DNA from: Xylocopa sonorina
Taxonomy: Eukaryota; Arthropoda; Insecta; Hymenoptera; Apidae
Reading direction: 5' to 3'
DNA: 64,000 nucleotides
Assembly: GCF_050948175.1 (NCBI RefSeq)
Contig: NC_135199.1
Coordinates: 2,212,001 to 2,276,000 of the forward strand
Part shown: one piece after another, positions 26,009-39,235 of the stretch
How positions within the stretch are numbered: position 1 is the first letter of the stretch
Layout of the letters: each line of letters opens with the position of its first letter
Program-made: the position numbers and the translations under genes
The notes under the pieces: model-generated
What the model was told of the DNA's origin: nothing
The model's input: only the letters and a program-made list of their open reading frames with translations
The model's database searches: none

Positions 26009-29000
26009 GGCCAGCGTACTGGACCGGCCCCGGTTCGAATCGGCGTACAAAATTCAATCCGGTGATTTACGATTATTGGCGTGCGCGCCGGTGCAACGGC
26101 TTAGCCCCCGTCGCGTTCTAATAACGCAATTAATTCGCTAATTCGATTAGCTGTTCACGCGACCGCCTCACCGAGTTCTACAAATTACCGTGGCCGCGAT
26201 TAGGCCCCGCTCGTAAATCTTCCCGTTTCGTTCATCGACCGACGGGTAGTGATTCAATTTTTTCACCGGCTAAAATAGAAAGTGTTCTCGACGAAGGCGC
26301 CCTCGTCGAGCGAGCGTCCACGACAAAATCGTATTATTTCGTAATACAAGAAAAAAAGGAAAAAGAAATCATACGGAGCGATAAATTAGCAAAGAGAAAG
26401 TATAATTTCGGCTCTCGTTTTCGGACAGTTTCCCTGTTAATCGCGGCAATCGCCAACCGCTGGCAGAATAGTTTCCCGGGCTGGCAGCCCCCCTAGAAAA
26501 CAACAAGAAACAATAATCCCCACCGCGGAATGAATAACTGGCCGTTGTCCAATTAGCCGGTACAAATCGAAGCGGTTGAGTAAATCTCGGTTCGGTGGCC
26601 GGTAATAAGAAACAATTAAGCCGGTGGCTGAAACGACCTTTAATTATACATTCAGAACGCGGACTCTTGTCGATGCCTGCATTAGGAGGGTAAAACGGTA
26701 TTTAGTCTCAGTTTCGCGCACGGCCAGCGCATTGTACGACATATGTTACTGTCACGCGTTTCTAATCGCGATCATCAAGCGAACTGCACTTTGTTAATTG
26801 CACAAGGGGAACCGTAGCTGCGGGGCTGACGATCGGAACAGCTGGAGAAATAACAACCGATCCGCCGCGAGGGTATCGCCTATTACCACTGGCCACGGAA
26901 ATTAGCTATGTGTAAAATCGCCTGTAATGATTAATGGCTTTATAGAGGTTACGTGGATAATTAATATGCGAGCTCGAGTTATCGAATTCACCGTTTCATT
27001 TCCGTTTAGTTTTTCTACTACAACACAGATAGATAACAGACGTTCTGCGTTTTTATTTATTAATATATTATTCTATTTATTAATAAAGTAATCTAAATAG
27101 CATTCTAGGTCTCTACGTAACATTCCTCATCTTAGAACGAGCAACTATCACTAAAACTAAGTGGCTTTACATAACGCGTAATCACTCTATCGCGCTAAAA
27201 CAAGTAGTTGTTTGCATAACACGTAATACGATCCGATAAACGTGTAACAGACACAGCAAGACAGTTAATTATTTTCCTTTTAGCCTTCGTATTTATCTAA
27301 ACGCTCCGTTTGAAACTATTTACTGTTCTATATATAACGATAGCCAAGGAAATACGGAAAAAGGATCTTGAACGTACCGTACAAAGTGTTCTATTTCAAA
27401 CGATGAGAAGAAACAATGAGTTGGAACGCAACAGATATTGGATCCTGTTGTCCGGTAAATGTCGTTTTCCTGCATTCGAGAATATTGAAAACGAAAGAAA
27501 GAAATGATCGCGCCACCGGTAGAAATTCCATCGAGTTGTTCGTTGCGCCAATAAAGGATCGGCGCGAACGACGCAGAGTCTTCGTTCCACGAAACGCGAA
27601 TTACTTCCCATTACACGGCTAATTGCGAGAGGTGTACAATAACCTCGAACGTTGCGCCGTCCCAGTTAAACACCCGGATTACCTTTTTACCTTTGAAACG
27701 GAACGGGTTACGTCGCACCGTGGCGATGGTCTATTCAATTATTAGAATCACAGACGCGTGCAGGAATGGCCGGTCGTGGAGACTAGAATAGAACCGTGGA
27801 ATAGTACGATGTGTGTACCGTACGAAACTGTCGCGTGGCACGTGTGCAACTTTCCTAACAAACGGCGCGGCCCCGGTTAGCTGATAAATTTGAAGCAAAG
27901 AAAACGATATAAACGACGGTAGGTGTTTGTAGTAGTCCTGCTGTTTGCCTGTATAGAATGCAATTGAGTTGACTTGAAACGTGACTCTTTTCCCATTCTG
28001 TAACGCGTTCCAGTCGACCGATCGATTCGTTCGTTTTTCGATCTTTTCGTTACGCAAGTACGTTTGCGCTCCGCTCTTCTTCGTTCGGTTCGGGGGTGCC
28101 ACCCGAAAGGTGGCTCGCACTCTTCTCGCAAGTTTAGCCACGACGATACGGATGTCGTGTCCTGGGACCAGCTGAACGTCCGTCTTGCCATGTATGGTTT
28201 CCTCGGTCTTCTCCTCTCCCTTTTCCCCCTCTGGCATCCAGTACTACCATTTCGAACCGCCGAGCCGTATACGCGCAACGATTAAACACGATTCTATAAT
28301 GACCATCTTTGGCAGTGCGTTGCCACGGGCAAATAGCTGTGCGTGAACCGATGATGACATAATACGGGGGTGAAACGACGAGCCAAGGGATCCAGCGAAT
28401 ATCGATGAAGATCGTCGGGCAACCTAGAATTGATTTACAGAAACGCTCGAAGCTGTGAAGCTGCGGCTCCCGGCGAGTTTCGTATTCGTTAGTTCTGAGA
28501 GAATTACGTGCACCGTGTAACCGAGAAACAACGAAACGATTAAGGGTAAATTCGCGTCCGATTAAAGGAACAGCAAAGCGACTTAACCGGTTGCGCGAGC
28601 AGCGTGACGGTCCTTCCTTTCGTAAAGAGTTGTAAAAGTTTGTAAAAGAGAAAGAAAATCGATGGAATATTAATGAGGATAAATCAACGCGTACAAAATT
28701 ATAGCGATCACCGGACAGCTATAATTTTATCTAAAGGTAGTAGGACAGAGTTGGGTTGGGTTACGTTAGACCGTAGGAATAATTGAAATTCTTTTGTTTC
28801 TTCGCCGGTAACGCCGTACGATGGGACGTTGTCCGAGAAGCAAAAGAACCGTTCGCGTAATCGAATTCCGTGTTTTCCTCGGTGATCCGTAAATATGACG
28901 TTGCGCAACGACGATTTAGCTATACGTGGTTCGTCTACGACTAATATCCATGGGAAATGACGAGAAAATTGTGCTTCGATGAGAAATGCAATTAACCATA

Positions 29001-29868
29001 AATACAAGCGTTAATTATACGCGGAGTTATAAGGGAATCTTTCCTTCCGTTTCAGTTAAATTCAATTACAGGTCCATTTGGAGACGCAATCCTCCCATCC
29101 TCCGAGAAATTCGTCGCAAGCAAGCGACACCGAGTGAAAGAAGAACAAGGTGTTCACCTTTCTTTGTATAGTCTGCCGCTAGACGCATTTCCCACAAAAC
29201 GCAAACAAAAACAATAAAACGCGGGCAGACACAACAAGTCGAACCCGAGAGAGTTCACGAATAACAGAGGGAACGTTCGCGAGTCTCTTGAAACGCCTGC
29301 GTCGACGACGATCGCGATCACTCGGAACGCGAGAACGCTTTGACTCGTCCTAATTGGTCGCGCGCGCGTTTAAGCGTCGAGTTTCCCTCGATTCGAATGG
29401 AATCGTCACCGGGTGCCCCGCTATCGATCCAACACGGAGAGACCGAACAGCTGGTTAATCTCGCGAATACGATGGCAAATAGAATAGAACACCCCGGGAC
29501 CGTTAAGATATCGCGCGGGAGAAATTTCGATATCGAGAGACCTCTGTATACGCGGTAAAATTCGACCGGCCAGAAATCACTGTAATCGTAAATGTCTAGA
29601 CACGGTTAACGACCAGGCTTTTTAACGGCTTTTAAACGGTTTCTCTCTATTCGCGGCCAATGCGCCTGCGGAACGGTGTTCCTCGTGATACATCTTTTCC
29701 ATCCTGGAAAATCTTTACTGAAAACGGACCTGAATACGTCGCTATCTTCGCAAACGATCTTTCAGTCGGCAACCGTACAGTAGAAGGGGCTAAACTCATC
29801 CCTTGATTAAAAAAGAAGAACAAAAAATACCCTATTAACATTATTAAACGACAGTGTACTCTTCTTCG

Positions 29869-29916
29869 ATAGCTCGCGTACACGCATGCGTACACGCATG
29901 CGTACACGCGAGCTAT
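29869..29916. repeat. 48-bp near-palindromic hairpin with 12-bp internal repeats
   Basis: The ends ATAGCTCGCGT and ACGCGAGCTAT are perfect 11-bp inverted repeats. Between them a 12-bp unit (GTACACGCATGC) repeats, and each internal ACGCATGCGT is itself a palindrome. The purine-pyrimidine alternation (CG/CA/TG steps) also favours Z-DNA. It lies in the large FGF intron. Confidence 0.85.
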
Positions 29917-32736
29917 TTATCTTGCACCACTCGTCGCTGTTAGACGTGAATGCGCGTGTACATTGGTATATGTAAAAAAACAGGGAGATTCGTTCGATTA
30001 AATAAACGATGCCCGAGCGAGTAATTAACATTGATACCCCCTATAAAGCAGCGGCGGTGATAGCGCAAACGAGATCGCGATACGTTTCCGCGGTTATTAC
30101 GCTGTACCGCCGCCTATTTTCTCATCGTCGTGATCGCCGCGCAGATACGTCGCGGTGCATCGTTTGGTTCCGTAATTTTCCTCCCCTGGACGATTCTTGG
30201 CACAATTACGGTAATTAAAAGGCACAGACGTAGGAGTCGGAATTTTATCAGCCTTTAAGATAGCCAGCTATTCGAGGTCGCTTTCTACGAGGTAAGTCTT
30301 CGGAGTTGAAATCAAGGGTTTAGAACGAAATTTACTCCAGGAGGAGAGAAGTTTCCGCGCACGCGTTCATTAAAAATACGTATAATTCTTATGTACTTAA
30401 TTCACGTTTAAAGAGCGGAAAGATAAATGTTCGGTCACTTGCTAGAAGATTAATATTATACGAGGCTCTGTAGAAAAGTTATCGAATGTTTGCAGTTGAT
30501 ATAGGATAATATCCCCAAGTCCCCGTTTATTTAAGTTACGTCCGAGTACACGCGAATCGAACGAGAGCCATTCGAGAGGGCGAATGATCTATTCGCATTG
30601 AAAGCGGACATGATCGACACGTGCAATCGACGACATACTAAACTCGATTTAATACAGGCTCCTCGCTGAACGTTTTGCGAAGGGCATTTTCCTCACGATT
30701 TACCAGGCATTCTGAATTAACGGAACGGAAAAAATGTAATTTAATAATCACGTGATTGAATTTGATGGAGACACTCTACTTACCGGCTTTGGCCGGGAAT
30801 AAGAATATAAATAATGTAATCCGTAAACAGGGTGCGACCATTAAGCGGTTTCTTTCGAACGGAGGCGGTGGATTATTTCGAATAGCGAAGCCCGACGTAA
30901 ACGACGATACGCATCTGGGGAACGGGCTCGACGCATGCGACCGCTCGGGGAAACGCGCGGCGAGTACTTAACGCCCGTTCCACCCCGTATGGAAATAACG
31001 AGTTGGCACCGGGGTCCCGTCGTTTGCTATTGTGTAACGCGTCGGGCGTAATAGCACCACGTGTGAGAAACCTGGGCCAACGGTTGGAAACGCGTTACGT
31101 TTAAACGAAGCGCTGAAACGCCCGGCGAGATATTCTCGGTCCCCCTAACGTAAGCGCGCGATTTCTCACGTGCACGTTGCTGCTGGTTTTATGGCGCGTT
31201 CGTGTTTCCTTAATAGGCGCGAGAGTTAAGGATCTGTTTGTTCTTTTGCTTTGATGCGGCTCCGTTTGATTGTTTATGAACGCGCGGATTAGGAGCCTCG
31301 CAGAGGGTTCGCTTTCCGTTTCTTGATAGCGGATGATGGCGTTTCAGGTGACAATTAAAGTTGATAGAGTTAGCTCAATAAAATCGGATTCTGTCGTTTT
31401 TTTAGTTTCCCTCTCGTTCCGCTCACTACCCTTGGATTTATCTTAATACGCTCAAATTACAAGAATTGATTTAATTGCATCTGCTTGATTCCTTATGGCT
31501 TTTATTATAGTAGTTTACCTATAATTTACGTATCACCGCTCCGGAATCAATTCGCTTCGAATTCAAATATAATAACGGGGAAATCGAGATCCGGGGAAAC
31601 CTCCCCACGCTTCTCTTTTCACTGGTGTCTTCCATTAACTGCTAGCCATACATGACGCGTTGACGGAATGCAACCTACCTGACACCGCATGCAAATTATC
31701 GAGGTTGCAATTACCGAGTTGCCACCGGGTACCACAACTTGCGACAAATCACTCGAGACGCGTAAAACGTCCCGGCTATTCTCGTTTGCGCCGCGTACAA
31801 AGAAACCGTGAAAAAAGAGAAGCGAAGAGAAAAGAATTCCAGCGGCGGATCAAGTTCGATTTGCGAACAGATTGAAACGACGTCTGGTGGACGACGAAAT
31901 CCGAGGCCCGATGAGACGATTCTACTCGTTGCACGCTGAATATAGGCTAGGAACCAGTTGACTTTGACCTACCTGAGCAAACTGCTCCTCTTGTCCTTTT
32001 TATAGAAATATAAGAAATATATAAATACAGAAGTGTCATTCGACGATTGAATTGTTTGAATAAAAAGTTGCAACTGTTACAAGGGTATTCAGTGGTGAGA
32101 CTTTTTGACAGTTAAGCGTTAAACGTAACTGATTCGTACCGCGCGAAACATTCGAACAAATATGCACAAGTATACTGAATTTGTCCAACACTTGAACTTG
32201 TGTGTTTAAGAAGCAACAGGACAATGTTTGGTAGAAGTATCTGTTTGTATTTAAATGGTTTCGGAATCGGTGTTCATTGGTAACCGAACCGATTTAAATT
32301 CACTTGTCCGTCTATTAAGAACAATTATTATCTCGCCGATAGCGGTAGAGGTATCGAGCATGCGGCTAATATCGCTAGATAATTACTGGCTCGATTGGAA
32401 AATGATGAAAGGAAGAGGAAATGAAGTTCCAGGTAGCGAGGTGGGAAGAAAAAAGAATCGTGGAATTTCCGTGCTGACGCATTGGTTTCGAAGTAACGGC
32501 CGGATCGATAACAGTAATTATCGTTGCTTTAAAATCTTACGACTTCGTCCATACCGATAAATATACATAAGCGTGCGATTTGACTTCTGTAGTTGCCACT
32601 TAAGCCACCAAGTCTGCTCGTGTGCCAGAGGAAAAGGCTCGTTACCAAGTTACGTGATCGGTGCTTTAAACTTCGCAACAGCAGGCGTATGTACTCAACG
32701 GGATTACATGCTCCCGTTCGCCTTTAAGCGACTGGA

Positions 32737-32804
32737 ATTACATTACATTACATTACATTACATTACATTACATTACATTACATTATACATTACATTATAC
32801 ATTA
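32737..32804. repeat. ATTAC pentanucleotide array
   Basis: Pentamer ATTAC (CATTA) repeated about 13 times, with two TATACATTA variants near the end. A poly-T tract (32832-32867) follows closely. Confidence 0.92.
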
Positions 32805-34879
32805 AAAGATCGGCTGTCACCCTTGTTTTTCTTTTTTTTCTTTTTTTTTTTTTTTTTTTTTTTTTTTCTTCTTCCAACTCTTTATTATACTGCGGCCAAG
32901 TCGCATCCTGCTGATGCTCCCGCGTTTTACAAGTTCTTTACTACTAGTTAGTTTCTTAATCGCGACAATTCTGAATTTTCAGTCCTTCAGATTAACTTTT
33001 CAACCATCAGCCGATACGGTAAAATGCATTATTCTGAAATTTTTCAACACGCGGCAAATCATTACCCTCGGCTTATGAGATCGTTCTCGCCGGAATTGGG
33101 TCCGATCCCCCTTGCTCCTTTTCTCAGCTCATAAGCATACACCTCTTAGGCCGGAGTGGAGTTCGACGTTGCGTGCACGCATACCAAATGAGTCAGTCAC
33201 TCGAAGTGGAAAAAGAATATAATCATAGATCACGAAGAGCGGTTATTATAAATCAATCGATATAACGATTTTCCATCCGCGGCCTTGATTCGGGGTATTA
33301 GACGCGTTTAAACGCGCGCCCGTACGACGCGCTCGGGAGAGCAAAAGAAGAAAAAGAGAAAAGGAACGGTCGCCGTTTTTACGCCTCGCGATCACGAATA
33401 ATTTCTAATTGTCGATGAATCTGAAGGATGTGAGCAGTTACGCTGGCACTTGGCGAGATTGCACTCGTTGCGGCGTTAGGCCGCGGTCACGCTGAAACAT
33501 ACAGTGCATACAGTCGCGAACGCAATATTTCTAACGCAGCAACTCGACGCAATTTAACTCGCCCGTGAATCGTTCGAAAGATTTATTTTAGTAGTCGTGC
33601 GTGCGCATTTGGATAACTATTCAGTATGGTTTGTCGAGTTGTCCAATTTTACCTGTACACAGTTGGCTTTACTCGCGTACGTGTCCCTGTTAAAAATCCA
33701 ATGTCTGTCTGCCGCAGGAGGGGGAAATCAATAAATTAACAATAAATTACATCATCTGCTGGTAATTTACGACGTAAGTCGTACGGAGAGGATCGAACTT
33801 ATTGACCTTGAGCGTGTCATTAACCCTTTCGTTATTTCCAACGAGATTACTCGGGATCCGTGACCGATCGTTTAACGCTTTATTTTCGTACTGTAGATTT
33901 CGAAACTTGCTTAGTAATTATTCAAGATTATTTGCACTAACGCAAATTCGCTTGCAACTTGAGTAATGACCATACTAGTAGCCGATACTAGTCAATAATG
34001 TAAGGAAGTAGGAAGATTAATGGAACGAAGAAATAGAAATCCAGTCCATTAGAGAGACAAGGGTGCTTATCTCTATATGAATAATAAACAACAATATGAA
34101 CAAGCGCGATAGCATCTCTCTTTAAAGGCTAATGAGAGGGGTTCCGTCCTGCGAGTAACAAATCGTAATAATTACAAGTATAGTATGAAAATAATGGGAT
34201 CGTAAAGATTTTTCGTGGAAAGTAGAAAGTATGCCAGTCCGTGAGAGGAGAGTCGGACTAGGTTGACGGTCGGTCACTCGGTAAACAGAGTGAGAACTTT
34301 TCATGGTCGTGGTGGGCAGGGTTAACAGACGCCACATGTCGCGGCGCGTGTTGGACGGTGCCCGATGCGTTATAAAAGGGGACGCGACCGTTTCGATAAT
34401 TTCGCTCGGTGCGTTCTTCATCCGGGCTGTCGACAACGAGAGGAATCGGCCGCTCGTAAATCCTCCGAGGGAAAACACAAAGGTTTGTTTAGCCACCGCG
34501 TTTGATGCATGCTCGCCGGTTTCCTCGCGCCTACCAGAATTCTGGGGTGAACGCAACATTTCAACGACCGCGCATTTCTTACACTTCGAACGATGCTCCG
34601 ATGATTTCGATCAATAGAAGATACGCGTAGTACAGTGTACGTGTCTTATTGTTGATTAATGAAAGGGTAACTTCATTTTTGTACGTTCGCTCGCCAAGTA
34701 CTCAAAGTGCTCTCATTTCTCAGTCAACAGCTGGCCATGTATTTTAACTATGTAATTTACATCTCTTAATGCTGCAATTTAAATTCCAGAATTACACGTA
34801 AGGACAGGATTTGCAGCTAAGTGCCTGACACCAGGCGCGAAATAATTGCAAGTACAATTTAGTAAAGCGTAAGCCGAAG

Positions 34880-34918
34880 AATTATACAAAATTATACAAA
34901 ATTATACAAAATTATACA
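34880..34918. repeat. Decamer AATTATACAA repeat
   Basis: Three full copies plus a partial fourth of a 10-bp unit (ATTATACAAA). Confidence 0.9.
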
Positions 34919-35159
34919 TAAGAGGCTTATAATCTCTCTCGGTAAAGCTGGATAATTTGTATAAACTATAATAGTAACACACACGTAGGCATTAATCGGT
35001 TTTAACGGTCTCCCTGTTTAAACCGAGTCGCTCGAACAAAACTGACATCCCAATTGTTATTACGTCTGCCACTGGCCGCGATTCTTATCGTTATTACCGA
35101 TAACAATAATTATTGTTATCACTGTCGCACGTGACCAATATCTGACGTAACGATATGGA

Positions 35160-35222
35160 GAATGAAATGAATGAAATGAATGAAATGAATGAAATGAATG
35201 AAATGAATGAAATGAATGAAAT
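35160..35222. repeat. 9-bp GAATGAAAT repeat
   Basis: About seven copies of a 9-bp unit. The unit length gives an open Ile-His-Phe repeat on the minus strand, an artefact of the period being a multiple of three. Confidence 0.92.
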
Positions 35223-37396
35223 CGATGAACGGTTCCTCTCGATTCGTTCGTTTAAAGAACGTTAATCGAAAAGCGGATTTTAATAATGACAGAATAAATA
35301 CGCGATAAATCACATTATTCCAGGGTGAATGAGATCGTTTTCGTAATCACGCGGTGAGCGCGGCGCGCTCAATGAAAACTGCTCTTTCGCGGTATTCCAC
35401 ATTTATCGCGGCCATAAACGGGGATGCGCAAACACGTCCAGATCTCCGGTTTTTCAGCGGAGCTGCGCGAGAATTAACGAGGCGACGAATCGATTGTAAA
35501 TCACGCGGACGGTACTCCTCGCCGAGATTCATTGTCTCGTATTTTATTGCTTTATGAATTATCGCGACGTAAGTTGGCGCCTGTTCGGCACCGTTTCGTA
35601 TTATTTTCTGCACCGATCAACAACTGCGAGTATCGACTAAAATATTGGAATTGACAAATGTAACTGTTCCGCGGGATGATCGCTCAATACGCAGCAGCAT
35701 CTGGCAAGAGCGGATAATTGTGAAGATCCTGGCCGCTTATCAGTAAGCGAACCACACAATATTTCTAAACTCGCTGTAATTACATCTCGTCTGAACAGAT
35801 TACATATCTCGTGTTTGTCCTTTTTTCTAATTACACGCTCTGTAAACCTGTTCCTGTACAAATTTGCATCGTTCGAGTACCCGAACGTTTCCACTGGATA
35901 GCGAAGGATTTTTATAATGACGGAAATTTCGCTTTTTAACTTCCCAGGAAAGCTACACCGATCACGAGAATCAGCCTCGTTCTCCTTCGAACGACCGATC
36001 GATCTGTTCGCGAAAAATCGTTCCCGTTCGATTTTTCTATAATACGGGGAGAGGGATCCGCGTTCCCGTTAATCATCCATGGGCGAAGATTGCAGACCGC
36101 GGGTTCGAGCCATCATCGACTTCAACTTTATCCTACCTTTTCTTTATTACAATTCTTTATTATTATAATACATTTTATATTCTTTATCCTTATTGCACGC
36201 CGCGCGTACTTTGTCCACCGCGATACTTTGTTCGTAGCGGCGTGCTGTGGAACTCGAGATGAAATTTGCTACTTTCTTCTCGTTCGTTTTCATAGGGCAT
36301 ACAGTTTATGAATTTCATCCCGTTAATATGTGTACATCGAACGCGAGATTAAGTTTATTAACCAGTCCTCTTATACTCTGTTGAAGCGTTCTTCCTTACT
36401 ATGATCCGGTTTTCCGTTAATAGCGCCGTTAATGACAGTTTTGCACCAACTTCATATTTCCAACATTTTAATGCGATCGATGACATTTATTTTCGATTCA
36501 ACGAGCGGTTTAAACCGTTGCTACGTTCTCCGTGTTTATTTTTTTATGCCCAGTAACTGCCTGCATGAATTTGACACTGCTGGTACATAAGTATAATGCA
36601 TCCAAGTCAAGAGTCGAGACGATGTTTATAGAGCAATTTCCGTGCATGTTTCTACGCGAGGTTCAAATCAAATCGGTTGAATTTCATGGAACGACACTTG
36701 CCGAGAATCAGTATTTACTGGTTACTTGCCACTCTGCTCTGATTCGCCACCGAGCAAACGGACATAAATAAAATGGCAATTTCAACGATTCGAGCTATCA
36801 TCGTAATTCACGTACGAATCAGACACGATACATTCGCACCTCGTGTAACAACTTAACGCAACGACTTTATCAGATGCGCGTATCTTGCTCCGCGTCTACT
36901 TTGTATCGCGTCTAAAAGCGCGAACCACTCCGATGCACCCCGGTTTACGACGACTCCATTCCGAAAGTTACAATCGTAAACGTCAAACCTCACCCACGTT
37001 ACGAGGCGTTACGGGACGTTACGACTCAATAACGTCGAAGAATCTTAAAGCGCAGCTAGCTCTTTATCGATTCACCTATTTCGCGAGATCCGTATCTTAA
37101 GAGGAACCGCATTGCTTCGGCTTCCGGCCGGTAAATTCTGCGGAAACCTCGATTTCCCGCGTAGTCGCTATCTCCGCTCGATCTCGCGATTCAAAAATGT
37201 ACCAGCCACGCCTTCGCGATGTTCTTCGGCTCGTTCGAGAACGATTTCAAATCCTGCAAGGAGAATCGGAAAGAAAATCAGTAGGAAAATCGATCGATTA
37301 AGTTGTACTAGCGACGAGTGTCAAACGTACCGAAACGACAGGTGATTTGCAACTTTTTACGAGTTAAACTAATAAACACTGATACGCAACAAGTAT

Positions 37397-37429
37397 CGCG
37401 CGCGCGCACGCGCGCGTGTGTGTGTGTGT
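37397..37429. repeat. CG/GT alternating purine-pyrimidine tract
   Basis: CG repeats pass into GT repeats, 655 bp upstream of the last FGF exon. Alternating CG/TG of this length can adopt Z-DNA. Confidence 0.9.
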
Positions 37430-38084
37430 ATAACATATATTTAAACGGAACGGTAGTAGGATCGTACGCGATATCAGTACATAATATGCAAATTTTTACG
37501 ACGGCCACAAACGGGGAAACGAATCTCGAGAAACATTGTTACGCGGATACACGGTAACTCGCTATCGTCTCGCTAGATCGATGTTCGCTCTGAATAAGTT
37601 ATCGATAATCGTTAACGGGACGTTGCAGTGCACCGCGTAAAGAGACGAAAAGGTAGGGAGGCTAGTTTTTCGTCGTTTCGCCGCGCTCGTAAGCCTCGCG
37701 CTCGTCCGCGAGATTTCCTGAATTTTTTCTCGGCTTCGCGGAACGGTTAAACGCTGTAATTAGAGCCGATGAAGAGCACGGCCGCTTCCGCTCGTCTAGA
37801 AACGAGTTACCATAAAGCGGACAGCGAAATCACAGCGCGGCTGAACGGCAGCGAAAACATAATGCTCGGTGTGCGGCCACTCGAGCTGGTTCCGTGTTAT
37901 GCTCGATGTTCGTCTGCCTTCCATCGGGTGGCGTCGTTGATATTTCACCGCGCATTAAAATGACCACGCGATAATCACGAATCGAATTAACCGAAGAAAA
38001 GAGAAGGGCGGAATATTTATTCCGACGAGACGAGAGAGACACCTCGGTGATGATGGTTAACCTTCTGTTAATGTTCTGTTTTAG

Positions 38085-39193
38085 CGCGAGTACACGGACG
38101 ACTGCGTGTTCAACGAGACTCTCGAGCAGCACAACTACAACACGTACAGCTCGGCGAAATGGTCGACGGCGAAAAAGACGCTGTTCCTCGGATTGAACCG
38201 TCGCGGTCAGCCGAGGAGGGTACAGGCGAAGGGTCACAACCTCGGCCGGCTGTCCACCTACGCGCGGGTGTTAACTCAGGTCGCTCCTGCGGAGCGAGTG
38301 GAGGCGCTTCAAAGGCGAATGCTCGGCGCGAAGCACAACGTACGGCACCGGCACAACAGCCATCGGGGCGACGTGATCCAACAGTCGCTCTGCCCCACTC
38401 TTCCTGTTCAGGAAAAGGACGGCAGGGATAAGTTCAGGTGTCGGAAACGAAAGAAGAGGAAGAAGAGGAAGCGAAAATGCAGGCAAGGTGAGAAGCCGGG
38501 ACCGCAGTGTCAGATGGCCGAGGAGAACGGTGGTTCCGCGGAGGTGATGGTTCCGGTTGGAAACGAGGGTCCACCGGCAACGAACGGTACAACATCCCCG
38601 GAGTCGAAGAGATCCTGCGAGGGCGCAGCGAGCGAGGAGGCCTGTCGTAGAGAGGCGCTCACGGTCTCGTCTAAGAAACGGAAGCTGCGGGTTCAGGAGG
38701 AGGGCGGAGTAGCAGGAGGCCGTAGGAACGGGACCACAGCGAGCAGCAACGGTAAGAGCAAAGCACCAGCGTCAAACGCGAAAAAAGTAAACGCCGCTGC
38801 CAGCATGAGTCAGAGTAAAAAGCCTAATTTGACGGACGGGAAGAAGAGGAAAAAGAAGAAGGGGCTGGCGGCGAGGAGGAACCAAGGGGTACCTCTGGCC
38901 CGGAAGAGGTTCACGGCTGGCAGAGCGGACAACACGTCTGCGGTGCCCACGGGAACTTCCGTACCGACCTCCGTAGCGTCCTCCTCCTCTTGGTGGTATC
39001 CTGGTGCGCCAACCGTCCCTTCAGGGAGAGGAGGCTCGCCTAGACGAAGGACCAAGTCGTCTTCCTCGTCGAGGAACGCGTCGATTGGTCCGAACGCCGC
39101 TGGGCCCGTGGGCCCTCGTAATAGAGTAGGGAAAGCGTTCGGGAGGAATCGGCAGAAGACGATCGACAGAGTCACGATGCCGAGCATTGACGA

Positions 39194-39235
<42 letters not shown>

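Larger units (their letters stand above)
7393..38084 (+). other. bnl: 30.7-kb intron inside the FGF core
   Basis: The intron runs from GTAAGT at 7393 to the acceptor TTCTGTTTTAG at 38074-38084 and is phase 0 at both ends. It separates GLLYGS from REYTDDC, so it cuts the conserved FGF domain at the junction used in other animal FGFs. It holds a piggyBac-type remnant (8552-8921), an 11-bp minisatellite (25965-26008), a 48-bp hairpin repeat (29869-29916) and many microsatellites. I saw no convincing nested gene on either strand. The longest frames (for example 19427-19879, 27731-28237 and 34122-34559, all minus) show no known motif and lack plausible gene structure. An intron this size in a developmental ligand gene is a reasonable place for enhancers, but none can be read directly. 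Confidence 0.8.

Noticed and set aside
26020..26050. GGTTCGAATCGG, resembling a tRNA B-box; a similar GGGTTCGAGCC at about 36101
   Set aside because: No matching A-box, cloverleaf stems or anticodon arm could be folded around either site.
27731..28278. Two overlapping minus-strand frames of 168 and 133 codons in different phases
   Set aside because: Composition is Arg/Thr/Lys-rich without motif, and two phases are equally open. This is typical of chance in CpG-rich DNA.
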